Positions 34,198 through 43,218 of a stretch of DNA of 64,000 nt are shown piece after piece. This DNA is from an uncultured Methanobrevibacter sp. (GTDB lineage Archaea; Methanobacteriota; Methanobacteria; Methanobacteriales; Methanobacteriaceae), in the NCBI GenBank assembly GCA_900319985.1, contig ONQL01000002.1, positions 1-64,000 on the forward strand. Reading direction: 5' to 3'. Numbering within the stretch: position 1 is the stretch's first letter; the number at the start of each line of letters is the position of its first letter. The translations under genes were made by a program, and so were the position numbers. The notes beneath the pieces are model-generated. The model ran no database searches and was not told the origin of the DNA. It worked only from the letters and a program-made list of their open reading frames with translations.

Positions 34198-35208
34198 ATG
34201 AAACTAGAAGAAAAAATTAATATTGTTGAAAATATTTTAAAAGATAAAAAAGTTGCAATTGGATTTTCCGGTGGAGCTGATTCTACATTGATAGCTTATC
34301 TATCTTCCAAATTTGCAAAAGACACTTTAGCTATCACTATCGATAATCACATACTGCCGACAGATTTTATTGAGAATGCCAAAAAAGCAACTGAGTCTTT
34401 TGGAATAAAACATGAAATAATCGATATTAATTTTTATGAAGACAGTGCATTTTTATCAAATGATTCCAGTAGGTGTTATGCCTGCAGAGACTTAATGTAT
34501 ACCCAAATTGAACAATTGGCCAAAAAAAGAGGATTTGACTTTATTTGCGACGGAAACAACATCAGTGATTTGGTGATTGATAGGCCTGGAATATTAATAA
34601 CATATAAAAAAGGCTTCAAAACACCATTCATTGATGCTAAATTAACATCCAAAGAGATTCATGAATACTTAAATAAAAACAATATCTCCTATTCAAAGTC
34701 AACAACCTGTCTTGCAACTAGAATTCCTACAGATACTCCAACAACTTATGAAAAAATTAAAAGAATCAGTTATTGTGAGGATTATATTCTAGCGAATACT
34801 GACTGTGAAATTGTTAAAGTTAGAGACAATGGGAAATTTGGTATTATTGAAGTAGATAATTTAGATGAAATTACAAAAGAGAATAAATATAATCAAATTA
34901 ATGATGAATTAAAAAGACATGGATTCAAAAAAGTTGCTTTAGATTTATCACAAATCGATGATGATGAATACATTGATATTGATTATGATAACAGTTCCTT
35001 TTCATACCAATTACCATATACAATAAACCTTGAAAATACCAAAAAACAATTAGGCGATGAAATCATTTCTGAATCAAAAGATGAAATTAACCTTGAACAC
35101 ATCTCCATTTCTGAAAACGGATTAATCGAGGGACATGATTTGGAAAGTTATGAAATTGCATTAGATACATTTATGGAGATATTGCCAAGACTTAGAAGAA
35201 ATATTTAG
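34198..35208 (+). CDS. larE: LarE-like ATP-dependent sulfurtransferase with C-terminal extension
   Basis: A 336-residue PP-loop enzyme. The ATP site SGGADST is at 24-30. Cysteines C93 and C96 in SRCYACRDLMY and C171 in STTCLATRIP are placed where [4Fe-4S]-type LarE proteins hold their cluster, unlike the single sacrificial cysteine of Lactobacillus LarE. The core ends near residue 255. About 80 more residues, with an acidic DDDEYIDIDYDNSSFSY stretch, exceed the usual length. LarE normally sulfurates the nickel-pincer precursor of lactate racemase, but no larA, larB or larC is in the window. It is followed by the E1-like gene after nine bases. Confidence 0.82.
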   Translation: MKLEEKINIVENILKDKKVAIGFSGGADSTLIAYLSSKFAKDTLAITIDNHILPTDFIENAKKATESFGIKHEIIDINFYEDSAFLSNDSSRCYACRDLMYTQIEQLAKKRGFDFICDGNNISDLVIDRPGILITYKKGFKTPFIDAKLTSKEIHEYLNKNNISYSKSTTCLATRIPTDTPTTYEKIKRISYCEDYILANTDCEIVKVRDNGKFGIIEVDNLDEITKENKYNQINDELKRHGFKKVALDLSQIDDDEYIDIDYDNSSFSYQLPYTINLENTKKQLGDEIISESKDEINLEHISISENGLIEGHDLESYEIALDTFMEILPRLRRNI

Positions 35209-35216
35209 GTGATGAA

Positions 35217-35972
35217 ATGCCAACAAGATACATCGGTGATGGATACTGGGAAATAGCTTCCCGTCAAATGAGTATTGTAACAAGAAGTGAACAGGAAAGA
35301 TTCAAAGATGGAAAAATCACAGTTATCGGCTGTGGAGGAATTGGTGGAGAAACCATAGAAATGCTTGCCAGAATGGGAATTGGAGAACTTGTGTTAGTCG
35401 ATAAGGATGCATTTGATTTATCCAATTTAAATAGACAAACCTTAGCAACAATTTCCGATTTGGGTCTTGATAAAAGTGCAGTAGCTGCAGAAAAGGTAAG
35501 ATTAATCAATCCATACGTTAAAACTACCATTTTCAATGAACATGTCGATCAAAGCAATATCGGAAAAGTAATTGGAGACTCAGACATCGTTATTGACGCT
35601 TTGGATAACGTATTGACAAGAGTCATTGTTTCAAGAGCCGCCAAAGAAAAAGGAATTCCATACATTCATGGAGCAATTCACGGTACATTGGGTCAGATTA
35701 CAGTATTTTTACCTAATAGTAATAAGACATATGAAGAAATGTTTAACCTACCTTCTATCGGTCATGAATTAGATGATGAAACAATTGACGCTTTAAAAAA
35801 TGTAACTTCAGGAGTGCCTCCCGTTATTGGACCAACACCAAATTTAATTGGATGTCTTGAAGCATTTGAAGCTTATAAAATAATAACTGGAGTCGGAAAA
35901 GTTACCGTAGCTCCAAACATATTAACATTCGACTTATTAGATTTAAGTTCATTTTCATTAGATGAACTTTAA
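35217..35972 (+). CDS. HesA/MoeB/ThiF-family E1-like adenylyltransferase
   Basis: A 251-residue enzyme of the type that adenylates the C-terminal glycine of ThiS/MoaD carriers. The nucleotide loop GCGGIGGE is near 39-46; NLNRQTLATISDLG near 70-83 carries the catalytic Arg region, and DALDNVLTR near 123-131 the Asp. It lacks the two CXXC zinc motifs of typical MoeB/ThiF and has only two cysteines, neither at the usual active-site position. AGGTGATGAA provides a ribosome binding site. Its likely partner is the di-glycine protein at 33523-33723. Confidence 0.85.
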   Translation: MPTRYIGDGYWEIASRQMSIVTRSEQERFKDGKITVIGCGGIGGETIEMLARMGIGELVLVDKDAFDLSNLNRQTLATISDLGLDKSAVAAEKVRLINPYVKTTIFNEHVDQSNIGKVIGDSDIVIDALDNVLTRVIVSRAAKEKGIPYIHGAIHGTLGQITVFLPNSNKTYEEMFNLPSIGHELDDETIDALKNVTSGVPPVIGPTPNLIGCLEAFEAYKIITGVGKVTVAPNILTFDLLDLSSFSLDEL

Positions 35973-35977
35973 ATCAT

Positions 35978-36808
35978 CTATTTTTCTAAATTTACCCTTT
36001 CCGGTGCTGTATATACAGTAAATCTATTATCACGAACAAAACCAATCACAGTAATATTCCCTGCACGAGCTACATCAATACCTGATGATGCCGGTGCGGC
36101 ATTTGAGATAATGATTGGAATTCCAACACGAATCACCTTTATCAGCATGTCAGCAGGCATTCTTCCACTATATGAAATATAGCATTTTGAAAAATCATAT
36201 CCTTCCTTTGAAGCAGCCCCAATAACCTTGTCAACCGCCACGTGACGGCTCACATCTTCACGAATTATAATGTTATCATCATATTTTAGCTGAGCAACAT
36301 GCACCCCTGCAGTCTTTTGCCAAATTTTTGCCTCATCGGTTAAATGTTCCATATCCTTAATTATTTGAGTTGCATTAATTTTTAAATCAGAATTGTTTGG
36401 CTCAATGGTCTTTAATTCTGACCTTATCCCACCTGCATTATCCGAGTTCACACCCTGATACTCTAAAAGTCTGCAAACGCAGGCATGCTCACAGTTCCCT
36501 TTTCTTTCCTGAACAATGCCTTCCTGTTCCATGTCTTCTTCAGGGTCGTGTGAGAGTTTTGTTGAAACCAACACATTAGTTCCGTCGAGTTTGATTGATT
36601 CAATATCAGAATAATCCTTAATCAAACCTTCTCCAAGACAGTATCCTATAGCAAAGTCTTCTAAATCTTTAGGATATGTTGAAAATTTTCTTGGAGGCAA
36701 ATAATCTATAAACAAATAAGTATATTCATCATCGACACTGTTTTCTTTAATGATATTATAATCCCCAGCTTTCCATTGGATAACTTCAGTTTGTCTTAAA
36801 AATTCCAT
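35978..36808 (-). CDS. fdhD: FdhD-family sulfurtransferase
   Basis: A 276-residue protein of the formate-dehydrogenase accessory family, which passes sulfur to the Mo/W-pterin cofactor. The family core is clear: TAGVHVAQL, REDVSRHVAVDKVIGAA, YISYSGRMPADML and ISNAAPASSGIDVARAG. The cysteine loop, normally CGxCG-like, is NCEHACVCR with C106, C110 and C112. The ATG with GGAG upstream is used; a longer frame adds ten residues. A palindrome copy lies 23 bases upstream. Formate use by these methanogens makes a role in Fdh maturation plausible. Confidence 0.88.
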   Translation of the reverse strand: MEFLRQTEVIQWKAGDYNIIKENSVDDEYTYLFIDYLPPRKFSTYPKDLEDFAIGYCLGEGLIKDYSDIESIKLDGTNVLVSTKLSHDPEEDMEQEGIVQERKGNCEHACVCRLLEYQGVNSDNAGGIRSELKTIEPNNSDLKINATQIIKDMEHLTDEAKIWQKTAGVHVAQLKYDDNIIIREDVSRHVAVDKVIGAASKEGYDFSKCYISYSGRMPADMLIKVIRVGIPIIISNAAPASSGIDVARAGNITVIGFVRDNRFTVYTAPERVNLEK

Positions 36809-36830
36809 TTTTTCAACTCCAATTATAAAT

Positions 36831-36844
36831 ATTAACAATTGTGA
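36831..36844. promoter_or_regulatory. Palindrome copy upstream of fdhD
   Basis: TAACAATTGTGATA; minus strand TATCACAATTGTTA, directly downstream of a CTATAAA TATA-like element. The same one-base variant occurs before the EgtC-like operon, in the opposite half. Confidence 0.6.
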
Positions 36845-36905
36845 TATTTATAGTTTAAAAGTGAAAACAAGTAGATTAACTAATTCTTACCAAATCGTTG
36901 AAATC

Positions 36906-39368
36906 TTAAAATAATTCTTTTTCAGCCAGATATTTTCCTGTTAAACTTCCAGGGGCGTTTATAATGTCATCCAAATTTCCGCTGGCTAAAATTTCACCAC
37001 CCCAATTTTCATCATCTATTCCAATATCAATAATATAATCCGCATTAGCTATTAAGTCCAAATCATGTTCAATAACAATAACAGTTGCTCCTCTGTCAAT
37101 CAAATTATCCAAAACATCAATTAAGACCTTGACATCCAACGGATGAAGACCTATTGTCGGCTCATCAAAAATAAAGATTGAATTCTTTTGGGATTTTCCA
37201 ATTTCCGATGCCAATTTAAGCCTTTGTGCTTCTCCACCGGACAGGCTTGGAGTAGCTTCACCCAATGTCAGATACCCCAATCCCAAATCAGACAGCTTTT
37301 GCAGTTTGGAGGTTACCTTCTTAAGACCAAACAGTTCTTCGAGAGCTTCATCTATTGTTAATGTCATGATGTCTGCAAGAGACAGACCATTGAATTTTGT
37401 TTTTTCAATATCTCCATTGTATCTTGTCCCTTCACAGTCCGGACAGGTCATCTCCACATCAGGAAGGAACTGCACATCCATAGAAACACTGCCAGTTCCA
37501 TTGCATGTTTCACACCTTAATTTTCCAGTGTTGTATGAAAAATCAGCCGTTTTATATTCATCAGACAATTTGGAAAACTCTCTTCTCAAATCATCAAGGA
37601 CCTTTGAATATGTTGCAACGGTACTTCTCACATTCTTTCCTATGGGAACGCTGTCAATCAAATCAATTTTTTTAATATCTCCACATTCCAAATCATGAAC
37701 ATCTTCAGGCAAATTTTCATCATTAATATATGCTTTAACTGCAGGATAAAGAGCTTCTAGAAGCAATGTTGTTTTTCCACTTCCCGAAACACCAGTTACA
37801 GCAGTCAACTTACCTTTTGGAATCTGAACATTCATTGGCTTTACATTATGAATTTCAGAGGTTTTTATGTTAATGAATCCATTATCAAAAACATCCCCAG
37901 ATTTATTTCTTATAATGATTTTTTCGGAATTTGACAAAAATGGTGCAATCTGTGACGATTCATCAGCTTTGATTTCATCAAGAGTTCCCTGCGCTATGAT
38001 ATTTCCGCCATCTGCACCTGCAGTTGGACCCAATTCAACCATATAATCCGCAATACTTAATATTTTTGTATCATGGTCAACCAAAACAATTGAATTTCCA
38101 TCCTCAACCAATCGTCTTATAACGCTTATCAGTCCATTGACATTATCCGGATGCAGACCGATTGACGGTTCATCCAAAACATACAATACTCCGGTTGTAT
38201 GATTTCTTAAGGTTTTGGCAAGTTGCATTCTTTGAAGTTCACCTGTAGACAAGGTATTTGCAGGCCGTTCAAGCGAAATATAGCTTAAACCCAAATCAAG
38301 TAAAATATCAGCATTGTCCATGAATTCATCTAGAATATTTTCAGCCATCGGCCTGACATTCTCCGGAAGCTCATCTACGACATTCTGAATCCATATAACC
38401 AGCTCCTTGAGATTCATCTTACAGGCTTCAGCAAGATTAATCCCACCCAAAAGAGTTTCACGAGCTTTGGAGTTGAGTCTTGTTCCGCAACAATCAGGAC
38501 AGACCTGTGTTGTTAGATACTTATTAATCCTTTGAAGTCCCTTTTCCGTTTTTGCTTTTTTAAGGGCTTCCTCTACGGCCTTATGGGCATTTCTATATTC
38601 TGCATTCAATTCAAATAACTTACCGTTTTTGGAAGGGATGTTAATGTATCTTTTAACTGCAGGGCCGTTGTAGACAATGTCTTTTTCCTCATCGGTCAAA
38701 TCTTTAAACGGAACATCGATTCTAACACCCAGCTCTCCTGCAACATGATACATCCATGAAATGCCGAACATGTTCCATGACTCGACTGCACCATCCTCAA
38801 GAGTTTTTGTTTCATCACCAACCAATGTGGAATCATCAATACCTCTAATAAATCCATTTCCGCTGCATGTGGGACATGCTCCATCTGAGTTGAATGCATA
38901 TTCCTCTGCACCCAAACCATAGAATTCTTCACCACAGACAGGACATACAATAGGAATTTCACGAGCCACATTCACAGTTGGCTCCTGCAGGTGACCATTC
39001 GGACAGGTGTAGCTGCCACATCGGGAATATAATAATCTTAATGAGTTTAAAAGTTCTGTTGATGTTCCAAAAGTTGACCTGATATTTGGAACATTAGGAC
39101 GCTGATGGAGCGCCAGGGCTGCCGGAACATACTGTATCAAATCAACCTGCGCCTTTTCCGATTGTGAAATTCTTCGACGAGTATATGTTGAAAGAGCATC
39201 CAAATATCTTCTAGATCCTTCAGAGTACAGTACACCCAACGCAAGTGAAGATTTCCCGCTTCCGGAAACTCCAGAAACAGCCACAATCTTTCCAAGAGGA
39301 ATGTCAACATCAATATTTTTCAAGTTATGAACTTTAGCTCCACGAATGATAATCATGTCCTGATACAT
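36906..39368 (-). CDS. UvrA2-type ABC excinuclease subunit
   Basis: An 820-residue tandem-ABC DNA-damage ATPase, about 120 residues shorter than canonical UvrA. Walker A loops are GVSGSGKSSLALG near 33-45 and GVSGSGKTTLLLEA near 525. The ABC signatures are LSTGELQRMQLAKTL and LSGGEAQRLKLASEI. Zinc CXXC pairs occur (CPVCGEEF, CPTCSGNGF, CETCNGTG, CPDCEGTRY). After the first Walker A the sequence moves directly from LALHQRPNVPNIRSTFGT to the zinc region, so the UvrB-binding domain appears absent, as in UvrA2 proteins linked to drug or damage tolerance. A half-site TAACAATT lies just upstream. Confidence 0.88.
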   Translation of the reverse strand: MYQDMIIIRGAKVHNLKNIDVDIPLGKIVAVSGVSGSGKSSLALGVLYSEGSRRYLDALSTYTRRRISQSEKAQVDLIQYVPAALALHQRPNVPNIRSTFGTSTELLNSLRLLYSRCGSYTCPNGHLQEPTVNVAREIPIVCPVCGEEFYGLGAEEYAFNSDGACPTCSGNGFIRGIDDSTLVGDETKTLEDGAVESWNMFGISWMYHVAGELGVRIDVPFKDLTDEEKDIVYNGPAVKRYINIPSKNGKLFELNAEYRNAHKAVEEALKKAKTEKGLQRINKYLTTQVCPDCCGTRLNSKARETLLGGINLAEACKMNLKELVIWIQNVVDELPENVRPMAENILDEFMDNADILLDLGLSYISLERPANTLSTGELQRMQLAKTLRNHTTGVLYVLDEPSIGLHPDNVNGLISVIRRLVEDGNSIVLVDHDTKILSIADYMVELGPTAGADGGNIIAQGTLDEIKADESSQIAPFLSNSEKIIIRNKSGDVFDNGFINIKTSEIHNVKPMNVQIPKGKLTAVTGVSGSGKTTLLLEALYPAVKAYINDENLPEDVHDLECGDIKKIDLIDSVPIGKNVRSTVATYSKVLDDLRREFSKLSDEYKTADFSYNTGKLRCETCNGTGSVSMDVQFLPDVEMTCPDCEGTRYNGDIEKTKFNGLSLADIMTLTIDEALEELFGLKKVTSKLQKLSDLGLGYLTLGEATPSLSGGEAQRLKLASEIGKSQKNSIFIFDEPTIGLHPLDVKVLIDVLDNLIDRGATVIVIEHDLDLIANADYIIDIGIDDENWGGEILASGNLDDIINAPGSLTGKYLAEKELF

Positions 39369-39416
39369 GATTTAACATTTGCTTTTGAAGTATAATAATC
39401 TTGTCAAAGATAATTG

Positions 39417-39980
39417 TTAATAACCTTCATCATCAAAGAATTTTTTAACCTTCAAGTAAAATTCTTCACTGGAAAATCCAAAATCATCATTAAAAGATTT
39501 GTAAGCCAGTTCACAATCCTTAACCAAGTCAAATTTAAAATCAGGGCATTTATTGAATAATTTTTTAAAACAAGTTTTAGAATATTCAGACAATGGTACC
39601 TCTTCATAAGGGATTTTATCGATAATCATCTTCATTGAACTGGAAAGAACAGTAAATTGCAGAGCTGAAACATATGCATCATAATACTCCCCATAATCCA
39701 GATTAACATCAAAATAAATCATGAAATTAACAAGCACATGAGAAACCCAAATTATGGAATTCGGTTCAAATTTTTCCAATTGCAAATCCGTAAATTTAAA
39801 AAGCAAATCAGGTAAACCCATACTTTCATTATCTTTACAAAATTCCATAAACTCTTCAAAAGAATAATTTGTAAGATAGCTAAGATAAGCATCCTTAAAT
39901 TGCTCATCACAGGGATATTTTTTAATCTTTTTTAAATCTTTGCGTCTCAATATTTTTGGATATGTAAACATGGAAATCAT
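39417..39980 (-). CDS. Hypothetical protein
   Basis: A 187-residue, mostly helical soluble protein starting MISMFTYPKILRRKDL. It is not recognised. Aromatic-rich helices (YLSYLTNYSFEEFMEFCKD, IIWVSHVLVNFMIYFD) suggest a helical repeat fold. The third codon onward could be the true start (MFTYPK). It lies upstream of the UvrA2 gene on the same strand with 48 bases between them, so they may be co-transcribed. Confidence 0.55.
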   Translation of the reverse strand: MISMFTYPKILRRKDLKKIKKYPCDEQFKDAYLSYLTNYSFEEFMEFCKDNESMGLPDLLFKFTDLQLEKFEPNSIIWVSHVLVNFMIYFDVNLDYGEYYDAYVSALQFTVLSSSMKMIIDKIPYEEVPLSEYSKTCFKKLFNKCPDFKFDLVKDCELAYKSFNDDFGFSSEEFYLKVKKFFDDEGY

Positions 39981-40145
39981 TACTCATCTAATTACCGAAA
40001 CCATTGAACAATCATTGGATTTGAATATTTCCAGTTCAAATCGTGCTAATCATTTAATAGTTGAGAGTAATCTAAAATTAGTTCTTTTATCTGATAATAT
40101 GTTCTCGCAGAATTATATCATGAAAAAAATAGTGTAAAAAAAGAA

Positions 40146-41165
40146 TTATAATAATTCTTTTCTTAAATCAATTGTGTCTTTCAAATCTGGTCCGGTTGAA
40201 ATAATAGTTACCGGAACACCAGTTTCGGTTTGAATATCTTCAATGAAAGCCTTGGTTTCAGCTGAAAGCTGATCGTAGTCTTGAACACGAGCACAGTCAA
40301 ATAATTTATCAACACAAGTTAATGCAATTTGGGTTGCACCGTTTATTCTGCATGATTCTTTAGCAAGTTCCATGTCAAAGTAACCTATTCTTCTACGTCT
40401 TCCGGTTACAACACCATATTCCTCAAGACCTTTTCTTTCTGCTTCTTCCTGAGTCATTTCAGTTGGAAATGGTCCTTCCCCAACACGGGAAATATATGAT
40501 TTAAATACATTAATGACTTCATCTACTTTAGTTGGTCCGACACCGACATCCGCAGCAAATGTGGACGCTGTAGTGTCCTTACTTGTTACGAACGGATAAG
40601 ACCCATAGTAAAGTGAAAGGGCGAAACCTTGTGAACCTTCAATAAATACATTTTCACCATTATCTATAGATTCATTGACTTCGAGAGATACATCAGTAAT
40701 ATACTCCTCAAGTTCAGGAGTGTCGCATGCCAACCCTATAGTTCTCATTACGCGATCGGAATTAGCTGGTCCGCAACCTGAACCTGTACTTCCTATTTTT
40801 TTAGCTAAATGTTCTGAAGCCTTATCTCTTGACATGTGATCCTCAGTAATTATAGCACATCTAGGGTCAACACACATTCTTTCTTTTACATTATATTTTT
40901 TTAAATCCTCAAATTCTTTGAATAACACATCAGGATTTACTAAAACCCCAGCACCAATCATGAGTTTAGCGCCAGTATGTACAAAACCTGATGGGGTTAA
41001 TCTTAAACCATATTTTTCTCCATTAAATTCAACAGAATGCCCTGCATTTGGCCCAACTCCTGCACGAGCAATAATATCTGGTTTATCAGTGTCACAAAGG
41101 TAAGTAATACATTTTCCTTTACCTTCATCACCCCATGCTCCACCGACTAAAATACTACAAGTCAT
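40146..41165 (-). CDS. purA: Adenylosuccinate synthetase, archaeal short form
   Basis: A 339-residue GTP-dependent enzyme making adenylosuccinate from IMP and aspartate. It begins CSILVGGAWGDEGKGK (the GTP loop) and has GAGVLVNPDVLFKE, GSTGSGCGPANSDR, GSQGFALSLYYGSYPFVTS and GRRRRIGYFDME motifs. It is about 90 residues shorter than the bacterial enzyme, as in several archaea. It has its own AT-rich upstream region, shared with the divergent histidine kinase gene. Confidence 0.95.
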   Translation of the reverse strand: MTCSILVGGAWGDEGKGKCITYLCDTDKPDIIARAGVGPNAGHSVEFNGEKYGLRLTPSGFVHTGAKLMIGAGVLVNPDVLFKEFEDLKKYNVKERMCVDPRCAIITEDHMSRDKASEHLAKKIGSTGSGCGPANSDRVMRTIGLACDTPELEEYITDVSLEVNESIDNGENVFIEGSQGFALSLYYGSYPFVTSKDTTASTFAADVGVGPTKVDEVINVFKSYISRVGEGPFPTEMTQEEAERKGLEEYGVVTGRRRRIGYFDMELAKESCRINGATQIALTCVDKLFDCARVQDYDQLSAETKAFIEDIQTETGVPVTIISTGPDLKDTIDLRKELL

Positions 41166-41332
41166 TTAATAACTCCTTAAAATTAATATTATATGAAAAT
41201 TAAAAAATTTTCGTACCATCTTATATTTTATCATTAATTATTAAAAAGCTTTTGCAATTATTTATAAATAAGATATATATTAAAAATATAATATGAATAT
41301 ATTAATATATCAACGAAACTTAAGGTAATTGC

Positions 41333-43216
41333 ATGCATGTTGAAAGACAGTATAGGGAATTAGAAAAAATAGAAGAAATTAAGGTATACAATGTAAATAC
41401 TCTCGATTTCTATCAAGAAGCTCCCCGAGTTATGAAACCCGATAAAGTCCGTTTTAGCAACATTATGAAACATGTTCCCACAGATATCGATGTTTTTTTA
41501 CCAGTGAATGAAGGGGAAGACTTCATAATTGAAAGAGTGGGTTGGAATATATTACAAAGGGCCAATATTAACCTTGAAGATGTGGAATACAGATTATTAA
41601 GCCAATGCTCTCCATTTTTTTATGACATTTTAATTGATGATTTAAGAGAAGTCTATAAAACCGGAGAAACAAAGGCACTGAGAATTTTTTACTATATCAG
41701 TGACAGAGTGAAAACTTTAGCCAATGTCCACATTCTTCGTGATGGAGAGGAAGTTTATTTGATTTCTGACTTTAAGGAAACCAAACTTGAACCGGACATA
41801 AGTGCTGAAGAGCAAAAAAAACAGGACAATGAGAATAAAGCCAGTTTAATTGAATATTTCTCACAAACCGGAAGTTATTACAAATCACGAGACGAATATG
41901 TCTGGACCCCAGGTATTTACAACATCATAAACCGTTCCAAAGAACCTAGGGATTCATATTATAATATTATTTTTGATTTAGTGATTCCTGAAGATAAGCC
42001 ATTGGTTGAGGAATTGCTTGAAACTATGAGTCCCGAAACTGACACTTATGAAAACATTATTAGAATTTCAACACCAGGAGGCCATATTAAATATTTGGAC
42101 ACATACCTATATTCCAAATTTGATGAAAATGGTGAAGAAATAAGTCATTATGGATTATTTAAGGATGTCAGTGTTGATTCACACAAACATATGACCAGAC
42201 CTGTTGATTTCATGTTAAACGGCTTTAACCACAATTCCAAATTATCACTACTCGTGGAACCGTTAAGTAAAAGATATGAATTTAGTGAAGGATTTTATAA
42301 AATAATTGAAATTCCGAAAAAAGATTATATTCACAGTGAAAAAATTATCGAAAATATTGCTGAGCCGGAAGCAAGAGACAATATCATGAAATTAATTAAC
42401 GGTGAACTTGAAGAGGTAAATGAAATCATTACATACAATATCAACGGCAATGAAGAAAACCAGAAAATTTGCGAATTATTTATTGAAAGATTCACTTATG
42501 GTAATAAAACCCACAGTATCGGATTTTTAACAGATGTTACTATTGCACGTCAAAAGCAAAAGGAACTAGTCGAATCAAATGCGACAAAAAACATTTTAAT
42601 TAAAGAAGTTCACCACAGAGTGAAAAACAACCTACAAGTGTTAAACAGTTTCCTGAATCTTGAAAGAAGAGCATACGGAAGTAACCCAAACAAAATTCTG
42701 GACAATATGCAGGCACGTTTATCTTCACTCGCATTACTTCATGAAAAAACTTACAACACAACTGATTTTATAAACATCAACCTTAAGGATTATATTATTG
42801 ATCAAGACACAACTCTTCAAAACCTATTTACAACCAAAGACATTCATTTTGAATCAGATATTAATGAAGAAATCCATTTATCAATGGAAATAATCACACC
42901 ATTACTTTTGGTTATTGACGAGTTAACAATGAATGCAATTAAGCATGCATTTCCAGATGAAAATCAGGAAGATAAAACTATTTATAAAAAAATCGATTAT
43001 GTGGATGAAAATATTTGTGAGTTAATCTTAAAAGACAATGGAGTTGGAATTGAAAACCCTGAAAAACTTGTAAACCATAATTTAGGTTGGGAAATCATCA
43101 TGAGTTTAACCCGCCAGATTAACGGTAAAATTGAAATATTGGACTTAGATGTTGGAACAGGATTTAAATTAACATTTCCAAAAACTTTTAATTATGAATT
43201 AAATGGGGATGAATAG
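41333..43216 (+). CDS. Soluble sensor histidine kinase (PAS, HisKA_2)
   Basis: A 627-residue cytoplasmic kinase without membrane segments. The N-terminal 160 residues are an unrecognised input domain. A PAS-like region follows at about 175-290 (SYYKSRDEYVWTPGIYNII, then GLFKDVS), then a second sensory stretch to 400. The HisKA_2 dimerisation motif EVHHRVKNNLQVLNSFLNLE carries H427/H428. The ATPase domain has VIDELTMNAIKHAFPD (N box) near 525 and LKDNGVGIENPE. It is followed two bases later by a paralogue. AAGG upstream supports the ATG; ATATATATTA at about 41272-41281 is a TATA candidate. Confidence 0.92.
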   Translation: MHVERQYRELEKIEEIKVYNVNTLDFYQEAPRVMKPDKVRFSNIMKHVPTDIDVFLPVNEGEDFIIERVGWNILQRANINLEDVEYRLLSQCSPFFYDILIDDLREVYKTGETKALRIFYYISDRVKTLANVHILRDGEEVYLISDFKETKLEPDISAEEQKKQDNENKASLIEYFSQTGSYYKSRDEYVWTPGIYNIINRSKEPRDSYYNIIFDLVIPEDKPLVEELLETMSPETDTYENIIRISTPGGHIKYLDTYLYSKFDENGEEISHYGLFKDVSVDSHKHMTRPVDFMLNGFNHNSKLSLLVEPLSKRYEFSEGFYKIIEIPKKDYIHSEKIIENIAEPEARDNIMKLINGELEEVNEIITYNINGNEENQKICELFIERFTYGNKTHSIGFLTDVTIARQKQKELVESNATKNILIKEVHHRVKNNLQVLNSFLNLERRAYGSNPNKILDNMQARLSSLALLHEKTYNTTDFININLKDYIIDQDTTLQNLFTTKDIHFESDINEEIHLSMEIITPLLLVIDELTMNAIKHAFPDENQEDKTIYKKIDYVDENICELILKDNGVGIENPEKLVNHNLGWEIIMSLTRQINGKIEILDLDVGTGFKLTFPKTFNYELNGDE

Positions 43217-43218
43217 AA

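Noticed and set aside
34198..35208. Assigning LarE to lactate racemase maturation
   Set aside because: No larA, larB or larC lies in the window and the neighbours are carrier/E1 and FdhD genes; the target is left open.
28004..36844. Calling the thiol block an ergothioneine or ovothiol pathway
   Set aside because: EgtB and EgtD (or OvoA) are not present and the methyltransferase is too small for EgtD; only the EgtA/EgtC-like steps are suggested.
39940..40137. A 65-codon plus-strand frame between the hypothetical gene and purA
   Set aside because: It overlaps the start of the minus-strand gene, has no ribosome binding site and no recognisable content.
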